A stretch of 64,000 nt of DNA from Cliona cf. orientalis (taxonomy: Eukaryota; Porifera; Demospongiae; Clionaida; Clionaidae): the NCBI GenBank assembly GCA_963930775.1, contig OZ005689.1, positions 23,682,058 through 23,746,057 on the forward strand, written 5' to 3'. This document shows positions 34,935-45,800 of the stretch, piece after piece. The notes beneath the pieces are model-generated. The model did not search any database. It was not told the origin of the DNA and was given only the letters and a program-made list of their open reading frames with translations. Each line of letters begins with the position of its first letter. Position 1 is the first letter of the stretch. The position numbers were made by a program, and so were the translations under genes.

Positions 34935-35603
34935 TGTGACCGGATTTGGGAAAATCCTCCGTATCGGATTTTTTCGGAAAATTGAGTTTGATGCATGGTT
35001 GATAAGCTCTACCATAGAGCTAACCCGCGTTCAAGTCTTAGGCCGATCGCGTGCTTCGTTGTGGAGATACAGCGCTTTGTTTGCGATCACGCCACACCCC
35101 CAACAATCGAGAAATTACAGTCTAAAGGCGTTGCTATGCACGCGTATGGCGTTTCCGCATACTACGCGTGACCCGGAAATCAATTAAATGGACCTGGGCG
35201 GAGCCGTTCGAAATGAACGTAAAGATCGAGCAAGAGTTGAATTTCGTTGTTGACAACGACAGACGATTGTTCTTAGATGCCCAAGAAGCTAAAAAGGTAA
35301 GCGAACATACAGTAGATCGATGAATCTAGCTGTATCTAGGTAGAGAATTCTAATTACCGCCCATAGCAACGGGCTCCGTGTACGGTGGCTGTGCCGACTA
35401 GGTGGGTCGAAATGAAGGCTTATTTCGCCTTCGTATAGCACGACTAGCCTCCGTAGAAGACGGCAACAGTTAGAAGAAGGGTTGTTCGACATGTATATGA
35501 CAAAATCTGGACTTTGACAAATTTAGACCTGAGCTACTAAAAACGCGCATTGCGCTAATCGTGCGCGGATCCCATACGGAGGGTTTTCCCAAATCCGGTC
35601 ACA
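34935..35603. mobile_element. MITE (TGTGACCGGATTTGGG ends), copy 2, inverted
   Basis: 669 bp with the same inverted ends as 31979-32636 but in the opposite orientation. Flanks are TT on both sides rather than TA. Sequence between copies is very similar, implying recent spread. The start of the following hydrophobic frame overlaps its right end. Confidence 0.85.
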
Positions 35604-36076
35604 TTTGTGACGTGTATACTATTGGATCATTTGTGGTCATTGTACTATGGAAGCAGTGTTTAAGGCACGGTGTTGCATGCAGTTATGATAAAAATACTAA
35701 TGTAGTGGCACATTTTATTGGTAGTATTTATCATGTTTGTATCTGTGGATATTATAGTGTTTTTTTGCTACTTATTGTTGGTAGTGTTTTGTTCATTGCT
35801 GCTGGATATGTAGCTTATCCTAAATGTTTTAAATATCATACACTGATATGCTTAAAAGATTTCCTTAAAGCTGTACCATTCATAGCTCTGCTTCATTTAC
35901 TCCTGATGCTAAGTGGTGATATAGAAGTGAACCCTGGCCCTAAGACCAATTCAAACAGGCGTACGGCAAAAAGTAGATTCATATCTGATTTGAACACTAA
36001 TGCAAGCTTAGCTCACTCTGATCCCAAAGAAATAGCTACAAAATACCATGTGAGTGTTCGAACTGTTCAAAGATGA
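35604..36076 (+). CDS. Hydrophobic leader ending in a 2A-like motif
   Basis: The frame (open from 35561, first Met inside the MITE) encodes two or three hydrophobic segments (e.g. YSVFLLLIVGSVLFIAAGYV) and then LLMLSGDIEVNPGP at about 35897-35941. DIEVNPGP fits the D-x-E-x-N-P-G-P consensus of 2A ribosome-skipping peptides, which are known from several invertebrate retroelements and genes. About 45 polar residues follow, including EIATKYHVSVRTVQR, a helix-turn-helix-like stretch, then TGA. It lies directly upstream of, and in the same orientation as, the Helitron frames, so it is likely that element's N-terminus. The function of the motif here is inferred from sequence only. Confidence 0.55.
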
Positions 36077-36099
36077 CTTAGGGATCGTTTACCATTAAG

Positions 36100-38800
36100 A
36101 TTTACAAGTGATAATCCTTTTTTTGACAATCCTGAATTGATACTTGAGCGTGACGAGTCGCTATGTGAAAAATATGATGTACATGTTAGATCTGTTAAGA
36201 GAACTACCAACATTCCAGGTTTGCATGTAGTGTTGATGTGGATAATGCTGATAATAGAGTTGGCAAAAAAGTATGGTGTTCGAGCAGCAACAATCAACAT
36301 ATGGAAAAAGGAAGCGGACGCACAATGGTCAATTTGGCATGAATACTGTGAACAAAATATTGATTGTAGTGATGGGTTTGAGAGTATGTGCGAGCCGATT
36401 TGTATTTGTTGTGAGTGTGGGATAATTTTGTTTCCATGTGATGTCAAATGGGTGGACAGTAGGAAGAAAACCTCTCCTCCAGTGAAGAGCTTTTTGATGA
36501 TTTTGAGTCATTACCAGATTGTATTAAGGATGTAGCTGGCTTTGGTGAATCCCGTAGGCTAGCAATAGGATCATTATACTGTAGCACATTCAAACCATCC
36601 AACTATTCCTATGTGCATAGTTTAGGTCCAATTGGATATGGTGTCTATAGATCATTTGAGGGGCATGGCAGGGATACTTCAATTTCAAAAGCACATTGGA
36701 GACATAACTGTACCCTATGACAGAGAAGCCGTTTTGAAAGCCTTTCACTGGCTAAAGAAAAACAATCCCTTATATGAATAATTTTTGGCCCAGTTAGAAA
36801 CACTATATGCTTACTTTCCAACAACAACCATGAGTGGAGCTGGGAATCCTCTTCCTATGAAAACTGGTGACATTGAAATAGTATCCGGTAAACAGCTTTC
36901 TGCTGAAGATCTTGGGCAATGTGAAGGAATGATCATAGAAGCCGATCCACTAGCTGGCGTTGCAAATGCTCAGGTTCAAGGGATAAATGACTTGACATTG
37001 TTGGATAATGCTGGTGTACAAAGACGTAGAATAGCTAGTGACGAAGATTTGAAACTCCTTAGTACGTCATACAAAATGAGCTTAAGAGATCCCAAAATTG
37101 AGGAGAAATTGTTTCCACATCTATATCCATTTGGTAGAGGGGCTTTGACATGACTCTTCGCTCATCTTCACTTAAGGTGGTAACTCATGGCCAGTATGCA
37201 AAAATTAGATTGATGCATGCTGATACTAGATGGCGTCATGACAAAGTATGGCCTTTTTTGCATATGATTGGGTCATGAAATTTAGAATAATATTAATGTA
37301 CAACATGAAATGTTCTAGGATTGCCATTGAGAACGATAATCGTGACCTACCACTTACAAAAGAGTATGTTTTATCAGATTTGGGTAGTGGTGAGAAAGTG
37401 CACAACAAACTAGGTCAGTATATCCCCCCAACTCTACCAGGAACAAAAAAGTATTGGGCCAAAGAATACTTGGATTTAGCTGCATTTTGTGAAAGATGTG
37501 GTGTGCCAGACTTTTTTGTTACTCTAACGGCAAATGACAATTGGCCAGAACTGAAGAAGTTCCTTAATGCTGTAGCTCCACATTTTCGACCTGTGGAAAC
37601 CACAGTCCTTTCATGCAACTGTTTAGAGCTTTGAAACCTCTGTTATGGGGCAAAAAAGTGTATTCGGACATGTTACTGATCACTGGCAGAGAATAGAGTT
37701 CCAGAATAGGGGGGCTCTTCACATCCATATGCTTTTGTGAGTGGATAATTCTGAATCGAAGGAAGGTAAAGTGTTGGCAGTTGTTCCTAGGGAGGTTGGC
37801 TATGTCAATTTACGAGAAATGGTTTTAAAATACCAGATACATAGCTGTCGACCTGGCTGTTGTTTCAAGAAAGACGCCAAGCATACATTGTGCAAGTATG
37901 GTTTTCCTTATGCCTTAATAAAAGAAGATGGTCTAGATGAGTCTGGCATTCGATATAATTATGCCAGATTCGAAAGTGAGGATGCCAAGGTAGTTCCGTA
38001 CAATAGGGAGTTATTGAAGGCATGGGATGGACACATCAATGTACAGAGAGTTACTCAGTTGGGTTTAGTGAGGTATTTGGTTAAGTATGTTTCTAAAATT
38101 GAGCCTACATTCACACTGAGTGTAAAATAAAATAAGACCGAAGTTGACAAGTACTTTACAATGAGACTAATTGGAGCACCTGAGGTGGCAACAACTTTGC
38201 TATCTTTTCAAATTGCTGGCGGTACCAGGCAAGTTTCTTTTTTGGATACCAATTTTGTTGAAAAAAGGATGAGCTGAAAAGTCTAGAGGAAATCAGTGAA
38301 CTAGAACATGAAAGTAGTAATGTGTTTCGTGATTCATTGCGGGAAAAAAATGCGGATAGGCCAGTTGAACTAGAGGATGTCAGGTATCCTGACTATTTAG
38401 CAAAATGGGAAATTTTTAGTGACTACAGCAGCATTCCCCAAAGTAGACGTGTGCATGTATACACTGATGCCCAAGGTAGACATGTATGCCAAAGATTAAA
38501 GGAAGTCATCCCTAGGTGGATGTTTCTTAGTCTATTGGATGGGGAACTGTACTACTATCAGCATTTATTATTAAATATAGCTTTAGAAGTGAGAAAGACT
38601 TGCTGAGTAATAGCAACATTTCCAAAACCTACAAGGAGGAGTGTTACCTACGAGACCTGATAAAGCAGGAGGATGCCATTAGTTCCCTTGAAGATGCGGC
38701 GAAACGTAGTTTTAGTGTTCATTACATACACAGACTAGCTAAGATGCTGATCCTCCAAAACAGGGCAGGCCAAATGTTTCATTCAGCCTATTCAGAATGA
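36100..38800 (+). pseudogene. Helitron Rep (HUH endonuclease) region, broken
   Basis: Successive plus-strand frames read as one Helitron-like N-terminus and Rep. They include a Cys-rich CEPICICCECGIILF (about 36385-36430), KLFPHLYPFGRGAL (about 37108-37150), DFFVTLTANDNWPEL (about 37507-37552), the HUH motif in RGALHIHMLL (37710-37737), and the two-Tyr motif region VRYLVKYVSK (about 38067-38096). A post-Rep segment with LLSFQIAGGTRQVSFLD and one with DGELYYYQHLLLN follow. Lesions: frame changes near 36535, 37150 and 37630, an in-frame TGA at 37738-37740 right after the HUH motif, and stops near 38130 and 38600. No Pif1-type helicase domain is present before 38800, so it is truncated. Helitron termini were not identified. 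Confidence 0.8.
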
Positions 38801-39298
38801 CATTGAATTGATTGAATTGCCAGCTCTTGAAGCCGGAAGTCAGGTGAGTCATAATATTATGGTAATTAGGTAGCTGGGTCAGAAGGTAATTAAGTTAATG
38901 GCATCACTGGTCATAGTCAACAATGTTTTTTTTTACCAGAATCAGACCAGCCAACAGCCACCGATACTTCAGTGTAGATTATGGACTTGCAGGGGTATTG
39001 CCCACAGCTACATATGGGCGGAGGAAGGGGCCCGGACCAATGATTTGTAGCCTTTCAGTTTTGGTTGCATGGAGGAGTTGGCATTATTGTTAACCTTGCA
39101 AGTTGCAAGTTTAGGGAGAAATCCTATAATTAGCTCTTGTGTGACCTTTCCTACTACTTATCATACCTTTCTGACCCCAGTTGCTGCACTGACCAGTAAA
39201 TGTCTGTGGAGTAGGCTGCTATATAAGCAGCAGAATAATTTTGTAGTGCCCACTGAACCCCACTGAACCATATACCTGTCTATTTTTTTTTTGGCTAG

Positions 39299-42200
39299 GT
39301 ATCTGAGAATGTTCCCCATATAAAGTGTGAAAAGTGTGAGGAGATGATTCCCATGATCCAGCTCCGTCATCATGTGGAATCTTGTACCAGGTACATGAAT
39401 CTACATGTAGATCTACATGTAGGAATTCACTACCATAATATATGCTCAAATACAAGCACAGCTTTTTAATTTTCCTTGCTCTCGAGACCCTAAATGAGAC
39501 TGGTATTTATATGGGGAAGCTTCTATTTGAGTATATACGGTACTAGTTTAGTGCTAGCTGTATAACATTGATTTATCGTAATTATGATGGTTGCTCTCAT
39601 AATATAATATTCAGAACCTATCAAGGAAGTGATTCCTCCATGAAGACATCTGGAAAGGAACAGGGAATGGTATGTTGATAACAGTGTATAATATTATTAT
39701 AGGCAGTAAGAAGATTAAGAAGCCAATGGTGGAGGTTTTTGTAGTATTTAGCTCCGTAGCACAGCAAGGATTATTATGGAACAATACAGAGACACAACTG
39801 AACATTAGACATAAACACTGGCATTTTATATGCATGCATAACAGGAAGTATAATAATGATGATACAGGAAATAATAACAAGTCATGACATCATATTTAGT
39901 AATAATTATTAGTTCATACCACATCCCCCCTTTAAGCCAGTCTCTCTGGCGGCTGGATATTCGCTCCAGTCCTGGTACGCGTCATGATCCTTCTGGGAGG
40001 TGTAGCCGGTGCTGGCTGTTGCTCTGTCTCAACCGCATTCTCAGGTATGGAGTCTTGCTCCGTCTCGAGTGCGACAATGAGATGGCTCCTGTTTCTCTGG
40101 AGCTCTCCCGAGTCTGTCTCCACCACGTACGATCTCGGCGTTTCACAATTCTACCTGAGATTGGCCTGTCCCCAGACGTTGTCCATACTTCCGAATCATC
40201 TGGAATGTCAGGGAGTTTCTTAGCTCCATGGCGACTGTCAAACTGTTCTTTCTGTTTCCTCTTAAATTCTGCATTTTTCTCTCTGAACTCGTTTAGATAC
40301 GACCACTGAGGTATCAGCATAGCGTTTGACTGTGGGACAGCTGTGCGAATCCTTCGACCCATACATAGCTCTGCTGGACTGTATCCGCACCATGGGTGAG
40401 GGGTTGCACGATAGCTCAGAACGGCTATGTGTGGATCCGGCGACTTCATTAACATTCTCTTGATAGTTTGAACCATTCTCTCCACCTGCCCATTACTTTG
40501 GGGATATCTTGGACTGCTTGTTACGTGGCTGAAACCATAGCTGCTTGCAAACATGGCGAACTCTTGAGACGAATATTGAGGTCCATTGTCACTGCGAACT
40601 GTTTCCGGGATACCGTGACGGGCGAAGATCGTTTTCAGTGCAGCAATGACTTGATTTGAGGTAGTTGAGCTCAGTTTGATCACTTCTGGATACCTCGAAA
40701 AGTAATCCACCACTAGCAAGTACTGACTCTTGTCTAGCTCGAATAAATCGGTTCCTACTAACTGCCACGGGTATTCAGGTAGTGGAGTCGTGATCAAAGG
40801 CTCTCTCTTGTTCCTAGACCGTTCTGCACATTCTCGACAGTTTTGCACCAGCTGAGCAATTGCATGCATCACACCAGGCCACCAAACCGACATTGTGACT
40901 CTGGCTCTGCATCTCTCTATCCCTTGGTGGCCCGCATGTATCCTCTTTAGCGTCTCTCTCTGAAGGGACTTCGGGACGACAATTCTGTTATTGAACAGCA
41001 ACAGGTTGTCACACACGGTCAGGTGGTCCTTGAACTTGTAGTACGGTGTAATTTCGGAGGATATAAACTTTTTCTGTGGCCACTCTGTCATACAGTATTG
41101 TCGTAACTGCTCACACACTGCATCTTGTTCCTGAGCCTTTCTATATTCTCCCAATCTCTGAGGAGTTGCAGGTAAACATCTCTGCGTGATAGCTTCCACA
41201 AAGTCCTCGACTTCTTCTTGTAGGGGGTCCTCTATTGTTTCAGGGACAGGAGCTCGGGATAGTGCATCAGCTGTAAACAACTGCTTCCCCGGAACGTGGT
41301 AGACAGTGTAATCAAACTTTGCAAGTCGTAAACGAAAGCGTACTATACGTGGAGGTAGAGCGTCGAGATTCTTTGAGTTTAGAAGAGGAATGAGGGGTTT
41401 GTGATCAGTTTCAATCGAGAACTTCCGGCCCAATACGTAGTCGGAAAACTTCCCGCAGGCCCAGGTTAAGGCTAACGCCTCTTTCTCGATCTGGGCATAT
41501 CTCCTCTCTGTAGGCGTCATCGACCTTGACGCGTACGCTACTGGTCTCCAATCTTCCTTCTCCTGCTGCAGTAATACGGCCCCTAAGCCAAATGATGAGG
41601 CATCTGCTGAGATTTTAACTTGCACAGTAAGATCGTACAGTGTTAGAGTGGTTGGTTTCACCAGTTCCTCTTTGATACTAGCAAAAGCTTTCTCTTGGTC
41701 AGGTCCCCAGAGCCATGCACGTTTCGAACTGAGTAGCTCACGTAGAGGTTGCGTTATTTCAGCTATGTTGGGGGAAAACTTTCCTAATTGGTTGACTAGA
41801 CCAAGAAATCTTCTTAGATCTGATACTGAACGGGGTGCTTCCATTCTCGTGATGGCTTGCGTCTTATCTGGATCTGCTTTGACTCCAGTGCGATCAATGA
41901 CATGTCCGAGGAATTTGATTGTCGTTTTGTTGAATTCACATTTGCTGGGGTTGAGTGTGACGTGAGCGGATTCGAGTCGCTTTAATACTTTGGCGAGTCG
42001 TTCGCGGTGTTCTCCTTCGTCCTTTCCAAACACTAGCATGTCATCCATTTGACAGACTACTCCTTCCAGACCTTCTACGATGCGATTCATGCGTCTCTGG
42101 AATATCTCTGGAGCACTCGAGATTCCGAACGGGAGCTTGTTAAAAGCGTATCTGCCAAAGGGTGTAATGAAGGTAGTTAGCAGGCAAGATTCCTCTGATA

Positions 42201-45200
42201 GCGGAATCTGCCAAAAGCCGCTGTTTGCGTCAAGTTTCGTGAACAGGCTGCTCCCGACAGCCGTGCGAGGGTATCATCAACCTTGGGAATAGGATGAGTC
42301 TCTCTCATTACACTTTCATTGAGTGCCTTCAAGTCTACGCATATGCGGACGTCGCCGGACTTCTTTGGCACGACCACCATGCCGGCACACCATGGTGTAG
42401 GTTCGCTCACTTTCGATATCACTCCTAACGACTCCATTCGCTTAAGTTCATCCGATACTTTTTCTCGCAACGGGATTGGCACATTCCTTGGTGTATGCAA
42501 GGCACGGGGTTTGGCATCGTCCTTCAACTTGATCGTATACGGTTCACCAAAGTTGCCTAGACCCGAAAATACAGTGTGGAATTCTTTCTTGACATCCGCG
42601 AGGGAACTGTAGGTACTTTCAACTCTCTGTACTAGCTTGAGTGTAGTAAGTGCAGGTAGACCAAGGAGGTTATTTTTGAGTCCTCTCACCACGAAAATGG
42701 TCTCCTGGTAGGACTTGTCCTTGACGGTGAGCTGTCCCGTAAACTGACCCAGAACTTTGAGCGACTGATAGGCTGGGCCATACAGAACTCTGGTCGGATG
42801 CTCAAGTCTTTTCCCGTAAACTTGCTTATAGGTTGCCTCTGACACCGCTGTGACCTCTGCTCCCATGTCAAGTTTGAACTCAACTCTTTTGTTATTGAGA
42901 CTCACGGTGCTTCTCCAACAGGGACTGGATCCACTAGACAGTGTTCCCAGAAAAGCTGCTCCTTCTTCCTCAGCCTCTAACTCCGCTGTGGAGGCTTGAG
43001 ATGGCTTGGACAGACAGTGAGCTTTAAAATGGCCTCTCTTTTTACAGTTATGGCAGACAACATTCCTGGCAGGGCATTTCTCGTTCCCCTGGTGTTTCTC
43101 CTACCACAACGCGTACACCTGGAGGCTGTTGCACCACCCTGCGGTTTGGGAGTGGCGCCGACCTTCCCACGAGGAGGTCGCCTAGCGGTTTGTCGACTCA
43201 CGTCTTCCACCAGGTGTTCTTTTGCTGATGTGGCGAGCTGCTGTGACTGCTGCCTTACTGCATCTTTTTGGTGTGTGGCCGTCTTTACTTTCTCCAATGT
43301 AAGGTCATTTTGTAGCTGTAGCTTCTCCGACATACTCTTGTCGCGTATGCCGACAACTATACGATCGCGAAGTATGTCCTCTTTGAGCGCTCCGTATTCG
43401 CACGTTTCGATCAGCTCATACAGCACGGTAATGTACTCGTCTGTCGTCTCGCCCTCTCGTTGATCTCTGGTGTTAAATTTGGCTCTTTCATAAATGATAT
43501 TTTTCCTCACGTCGAAGTACTCGTCAAACTTGGCCACAACGTCCTTGTACTTTTTGCGCGCGTCTTCTGTGATGTTCGTTGAGGCCAGCACTCCCTCGGC
43601 ATCGTCGCCCAAACAGTACAACAGGGTGCTTACTTGACGTGCCTCGTCCTCCTTGCTTAGTCCGGACGCACTAAGAAACTGCGTAAAGCGCCTCTTCCAC
43701 TTTACCCACTTGTCGGGCTTTTTGAAGTCAAACGGCTGTGGCGGTGTGACGGGTATCGATTGCGCCATCCCACCGCTGCCACCATGTAGTATTTAGCTCC
43801 GTAGCACAAGGATTATTATGGAACAATACAGAGACACAACTGAACATTAGACATAAACACTGGCATTTTATATGCATGCATAACAGGAAGTATAATAATG
43901 ATGATACAGGAAATAATAACAAGTCATGACATCATATTTAGTAATAATTATTAGTTCATACCACAGTTTTATGACCAAATTTTAAAGTGGCAGGTAGTTG
44001 GGGGGGGGGGGAGGGGGGATGTGCATACATACTTGAGCTAAGTTTGTGTGCGGTGGCTATTCTATCACTCTGTAGTGTGTCTGTGTCTATTATATACTAC
44101 AGTAGCAAGTAATACTAACAATACACGTATGTACTACAGGCAAATATGTTATAGTTATAGCACGGGGCCAGGGAGTTATGGCAGTAAACCGACCCGAGTC
44201 CGAGGGCGTAGCCCGAGGACAAGGGCGGTTTACGTCGCCATAAATCCCTGGCAACTGTGCTATAACTATTATATATCCCACCTGATTGGCTAAAAGTCAC
44301 GCGCACCATAGTCTACATGCATAGCAACAACCGTTCTAACCTAGCAACAATAGTTCTGAACAGAAAGAGAGTTGCACAGTAAAAACAAACCAGCAAAGAA
44401 GCAACCGATGACGGATGGCTTGAGTCATGGAACCATGGCTAGTTAAATCAACCAGTGCTTCAGCTTTCCGTGAACAGAAGACAGTCAGGTAGCTTAGAAA
44501 ACAAATAGAATAGTTTCACTGTTCAACAAACTCGGGCAATGGCTATTGAGACTTGGACCAGCAGCTATTAAACACAGTTCACTTGCAGTTGAACTTGCCA
44601 CGTGGTAGAACTGACAGATCGAGTGATAGCTAATTGGTTCCTGATTAGTGTCAATTAGTGTGCGTGTGTTTCCGTGTCTGTGTAAACAATGTCTACTGCC
44701 TATGTACAGTGGAGTGTGCAACCATGGTGCAATCAGTAGTGGCACTGTGCTGATGCACACGCAAATATAGTAGGTATGATGTGACTGCTTGTGTGAACTA
44801 AAACAATGGCTCTGATTGGTCAAAGTAATAGCCAGAGGGAGTGAAATATGGATCATATTTTCCCTTGTACCCCTCAGGGAGGGAAAATATCCTAGTTATA
44901 CCCCGGCTGATATAATACTTAGGTATACTTAGGTGGGATATATTGTTGGAGATACACCATCAAACTCGAGGAGTGCAAGTCCTACAAATACACCTTCACC
45001 AATCTCTATATCTGTATGTACACTATCAGTTGTACTCCCAGATGTATGCTTTTTGTTGCTGTGCTTTGCAGATCAGTTGTCTAGGATAAGTTAGGGAATG
45101 GCACCTGTGGCTGTCAGTATATAAACTGACAACCTTTGTGATTTATATTAACTGAATTAAGCACTTCAGAGCCACTGCCTATTTACCCTTTCCACTGGAC

Positions 45201-45571
45201 AACTGACTTGCAAAGTTTTCCTATGTATACCTTAGCCTTGTCCCCAGGCCACTCCCATGTTTCTGCATGTAACATTGAAAACATGGGAGTGGCCTGGGGA
45301 TGAGGCTATGTACATGTATACCATAGATGATTTCCACTAAGCTCTAATGCAGGCAGGTGCGGGTGGAAATCATAAAAGTTAATTTTTTGTCTGTGATAGG
45401 GCTATTGAAAACACTGAAGATATCATAGCTTTGCTTCGTCATGAAAATAGCGTCAATCTTGAAACTGATGAAAATGTTCTCCATATTGATGTGAGACGGG
45501 ATTGTTTGATGATCTCTGATGCTATTAGAGAAGGGCAAAAAAGTAAAGTTGATCCCCAGAAGGTTTTGAAG
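39299..45571 (+). CDS. 5' exons of a HECT E3 ligase-like gene (UBZ-like finger and linker)
   Basis: Exon 39299-39390 (acceptor ttggctag, donor GTACAT) encodes CEKCEEMIPMIQLRHHVESC, a CX2C...HX4C finger like UBZ4/Rad18-type ubiquitin-binding fingers. Exon 39615-39669 joins in phase and is Ser/Gly/Lys-rich. A candidate exon at about 44952-45010 encodes a Ser/Pro-rich linker (NSRSASPTNTPSPISIS). Exon 45400-45571 ends KSKVDPQKVLK with a GTAAGT donor in phase 0, exactly the phase needed to join the HECT exon at 58671 (VCFVGESG). An upstream candidate exon near 38940-39045 (DYGLAGVLPTATYG) is uncertain. The intron 39670 to about 44951 contains the whole Ty3/gypsy element. The start of the gene is not found and may have been disturbed by the Helitron. 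Confidence 0.55.
39740..39923 (-). repeat. 3' LTR of the Ty3/gypsy element
   Basis: 184 bp; TG...CA ends in element orientation; preceded in element orientation by the polypurine tract. Confidence 0.9.
39982..42235 (-). CDS. Pol: reverse transcriptase (C-terminal part), RNase H, integrase
   Basis: The main open frame starts at Met 42090 but homology extends a little upstream in frame. RT palm box QMDDMLVFG (YxDD type, with Gln in place of Tyr) is near residue 15. RNase H follows with ISADASSFGLGAVLLQ, EKEALALTWAC and DHKPL. Integrase has an N-terminal zinc-binding region (HAGHQG...CREC) and catalytic core residues in GTDLFEL, SDNGPQYSS and QSNGQVERM. A basic C-terminal tail ends at TGA 39982. 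Order RT-RNase H-integrase is that of Ty3/gypsy. A frameshift near 42235 separates it from the upstream RT segment. Confidence 0.9.
42177..42960 (-). CDS. Protease and N-terminal reverse transcriptase segment
   Basis: The frame contains FKLDMGAEVTAVSE, an aspartic protease active-site motif (D-[TS]-G with Met at the second position), then a linker and the RT finger region (VPKKSGDVRICVDLKALNES, HPIPKVDDTLARL). The last about 18 codons before the stop are out of frame relative to the RT that continues in the next frame, so a single frameshift near 42240 breaks the polyprotein. Upstream, the frame is open to about 42960 and links to the Gag zinc knuckle in the same frame. Confidence 0.85.
42977..43768 (-). 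CDS. Gag
   Basis: It starts MAQSIPVTPPQPFDFKKP, 17 bp inside the 5' LTR and overlapping the end of the primer-binding site. It has a helical capsid-like region with KWKRRFTQFLSASG and EYITVLYELIETCEYG. The nucleocapsid end begins CTRCGR, after which the annotated frame loses homology. In the neighbouring frame a CX2CX4HX4C knuckle (CHNCKKRGHFKAHC) is present. So a frameshift near 43115 separates Gag from the knuckle and Pol. It may be a mutation or a programmed shift; sequence alone cannot decide. Confidence 0.88.
   Translation of the reverse strand: MAQSIPVTPPQPFDFKKPDKWVKWKRRFTQFLSASGLSKEDEARQVSTLLYCLGDDAEGVLASTNITEDARKKYKDVVAKFDEYFDVRKNIIYERAKFNTRDQREGETTDEYITVLYELIETCEYGALKEDILRDRIVVGIRDKSMSEKLQLQNDLTLEKVKTATHQKDAVRQQSQQLATSAKEHLVEDVSRQTARRPPRGKVGATPKPQGGATASRCTRCGRRNTRGTRNALPGMLSAITVKREAILKLTVCPSHLKPPQRS
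43785..43965 (-). repeat. 5' LTR of the Ty3/gypsy element
   Basis: 181 bp; differs from the 3' LTR mainly by loss of 3 bp in the GCACAGCAAGG stretch. Flanked by GTTTT. Confidence 0.9.
44148..44939 (+). repeat. About 0.8-kb interspersed repeat with a long hairpin head, copy 1
   Basis: Direct repeat of 62343-63144. The first 120 bp form an inverted repeat: GTTATAGTTATAGCAC...CCAGGG.GTTATGGC...TAAACCG pairs with CGGTTTACGTCGCCATAA...CCCTGGC...GTGCTATAAC. The rest (44268-44939) is bounded by ATATCCCACCT and AGGTGGGAT, an inverted end pair, so this is likely a MITE with a fold-back companion. It lies within the HECT gene intron. Confidence 0.8.
45234..45307. repeat. Long hairpin, 29-bp arms
   Basis: Arms AGCC..TCCCCAGGCCACTCCC and GGGAGTGGCCTGGGGA..GGCT pair over 29 bp with two mismatches around a 15-bp loop (about 45263-45277). 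GTATAC-containing flanks are also shared. It lies about 90 bp upstream of the 45400 exon of the HECT gene. Confidence 0.8.
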
Positions 45572-45779
45572 GTAAGTACATACTGATTTTTGCTAGACTA
45601 GGGATTTCCCCAGAAGCAAAGCCCAGTTGGGGTTTAAATGTAGTCTCCACCTGCACCCTTTCTTTAGTTAGTCCATACATAAACATGGCGGCACTGCTGA
45701 GGTGGAGAGGCTTCATCTCTGCACTAGATTGCATGACGATCTTTTACTATAATACAGAGTTTATTTCAGGATTTCACTT

Positions 45780-45800
45780 CCCGTGTGGAAAGGTCCGCGG
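45780..45800 (+). repeat. Left terminal inverted repeat of the Tnp2/BEN element
   Basis: CCCGTGTGGAAAGGTCCGCGG; mirrors 58192-58212 with two mismatches. Confidence 0.7.

Larger units (their letters stand above)
39740..43965 (-). mobile_element. Complete Ty3/gypsy LTR retrotransposon, minus strand
   Basis: LTRs lie at 39740-39923 (3') and 43785-43965 (5'), nearly identical apart from a 3-bp difference, starting TGTGGTATG and ending ACTACA in element orientation. A 5-bp GTTTT duplication flanks both ends (39735-39739, 43966-43970). A primer-binding site, TGGTGGCAGCGGTGGGAT, follows the 5' LTR and is complementary to a metazoan tRNA-Leu 3' end. A purine tract, AAAGGGGGGA, precedes the 3' LTR. 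Gag (43768-42977), protease/RT (from about 42905) and RT to integrase (42090-39982) follow in the Ty3 order with integrase last. The near-identical LTRs imply a recent insertion; frameshifts are present between coding blocks. Confidence 0.93.

Noticed and set aside
38200-39290. Pif1-type helicase domain for the Helitron
   Set aside because: No Walker A (GxGKS/T) or later helicase motifs could be read in any plus-strand frame of this stretch.
39884-40309. Plus-strand frames opposite Pol
   Set aside because: Shadows of the integrase-coding strand of the Ty3/gypsy element.
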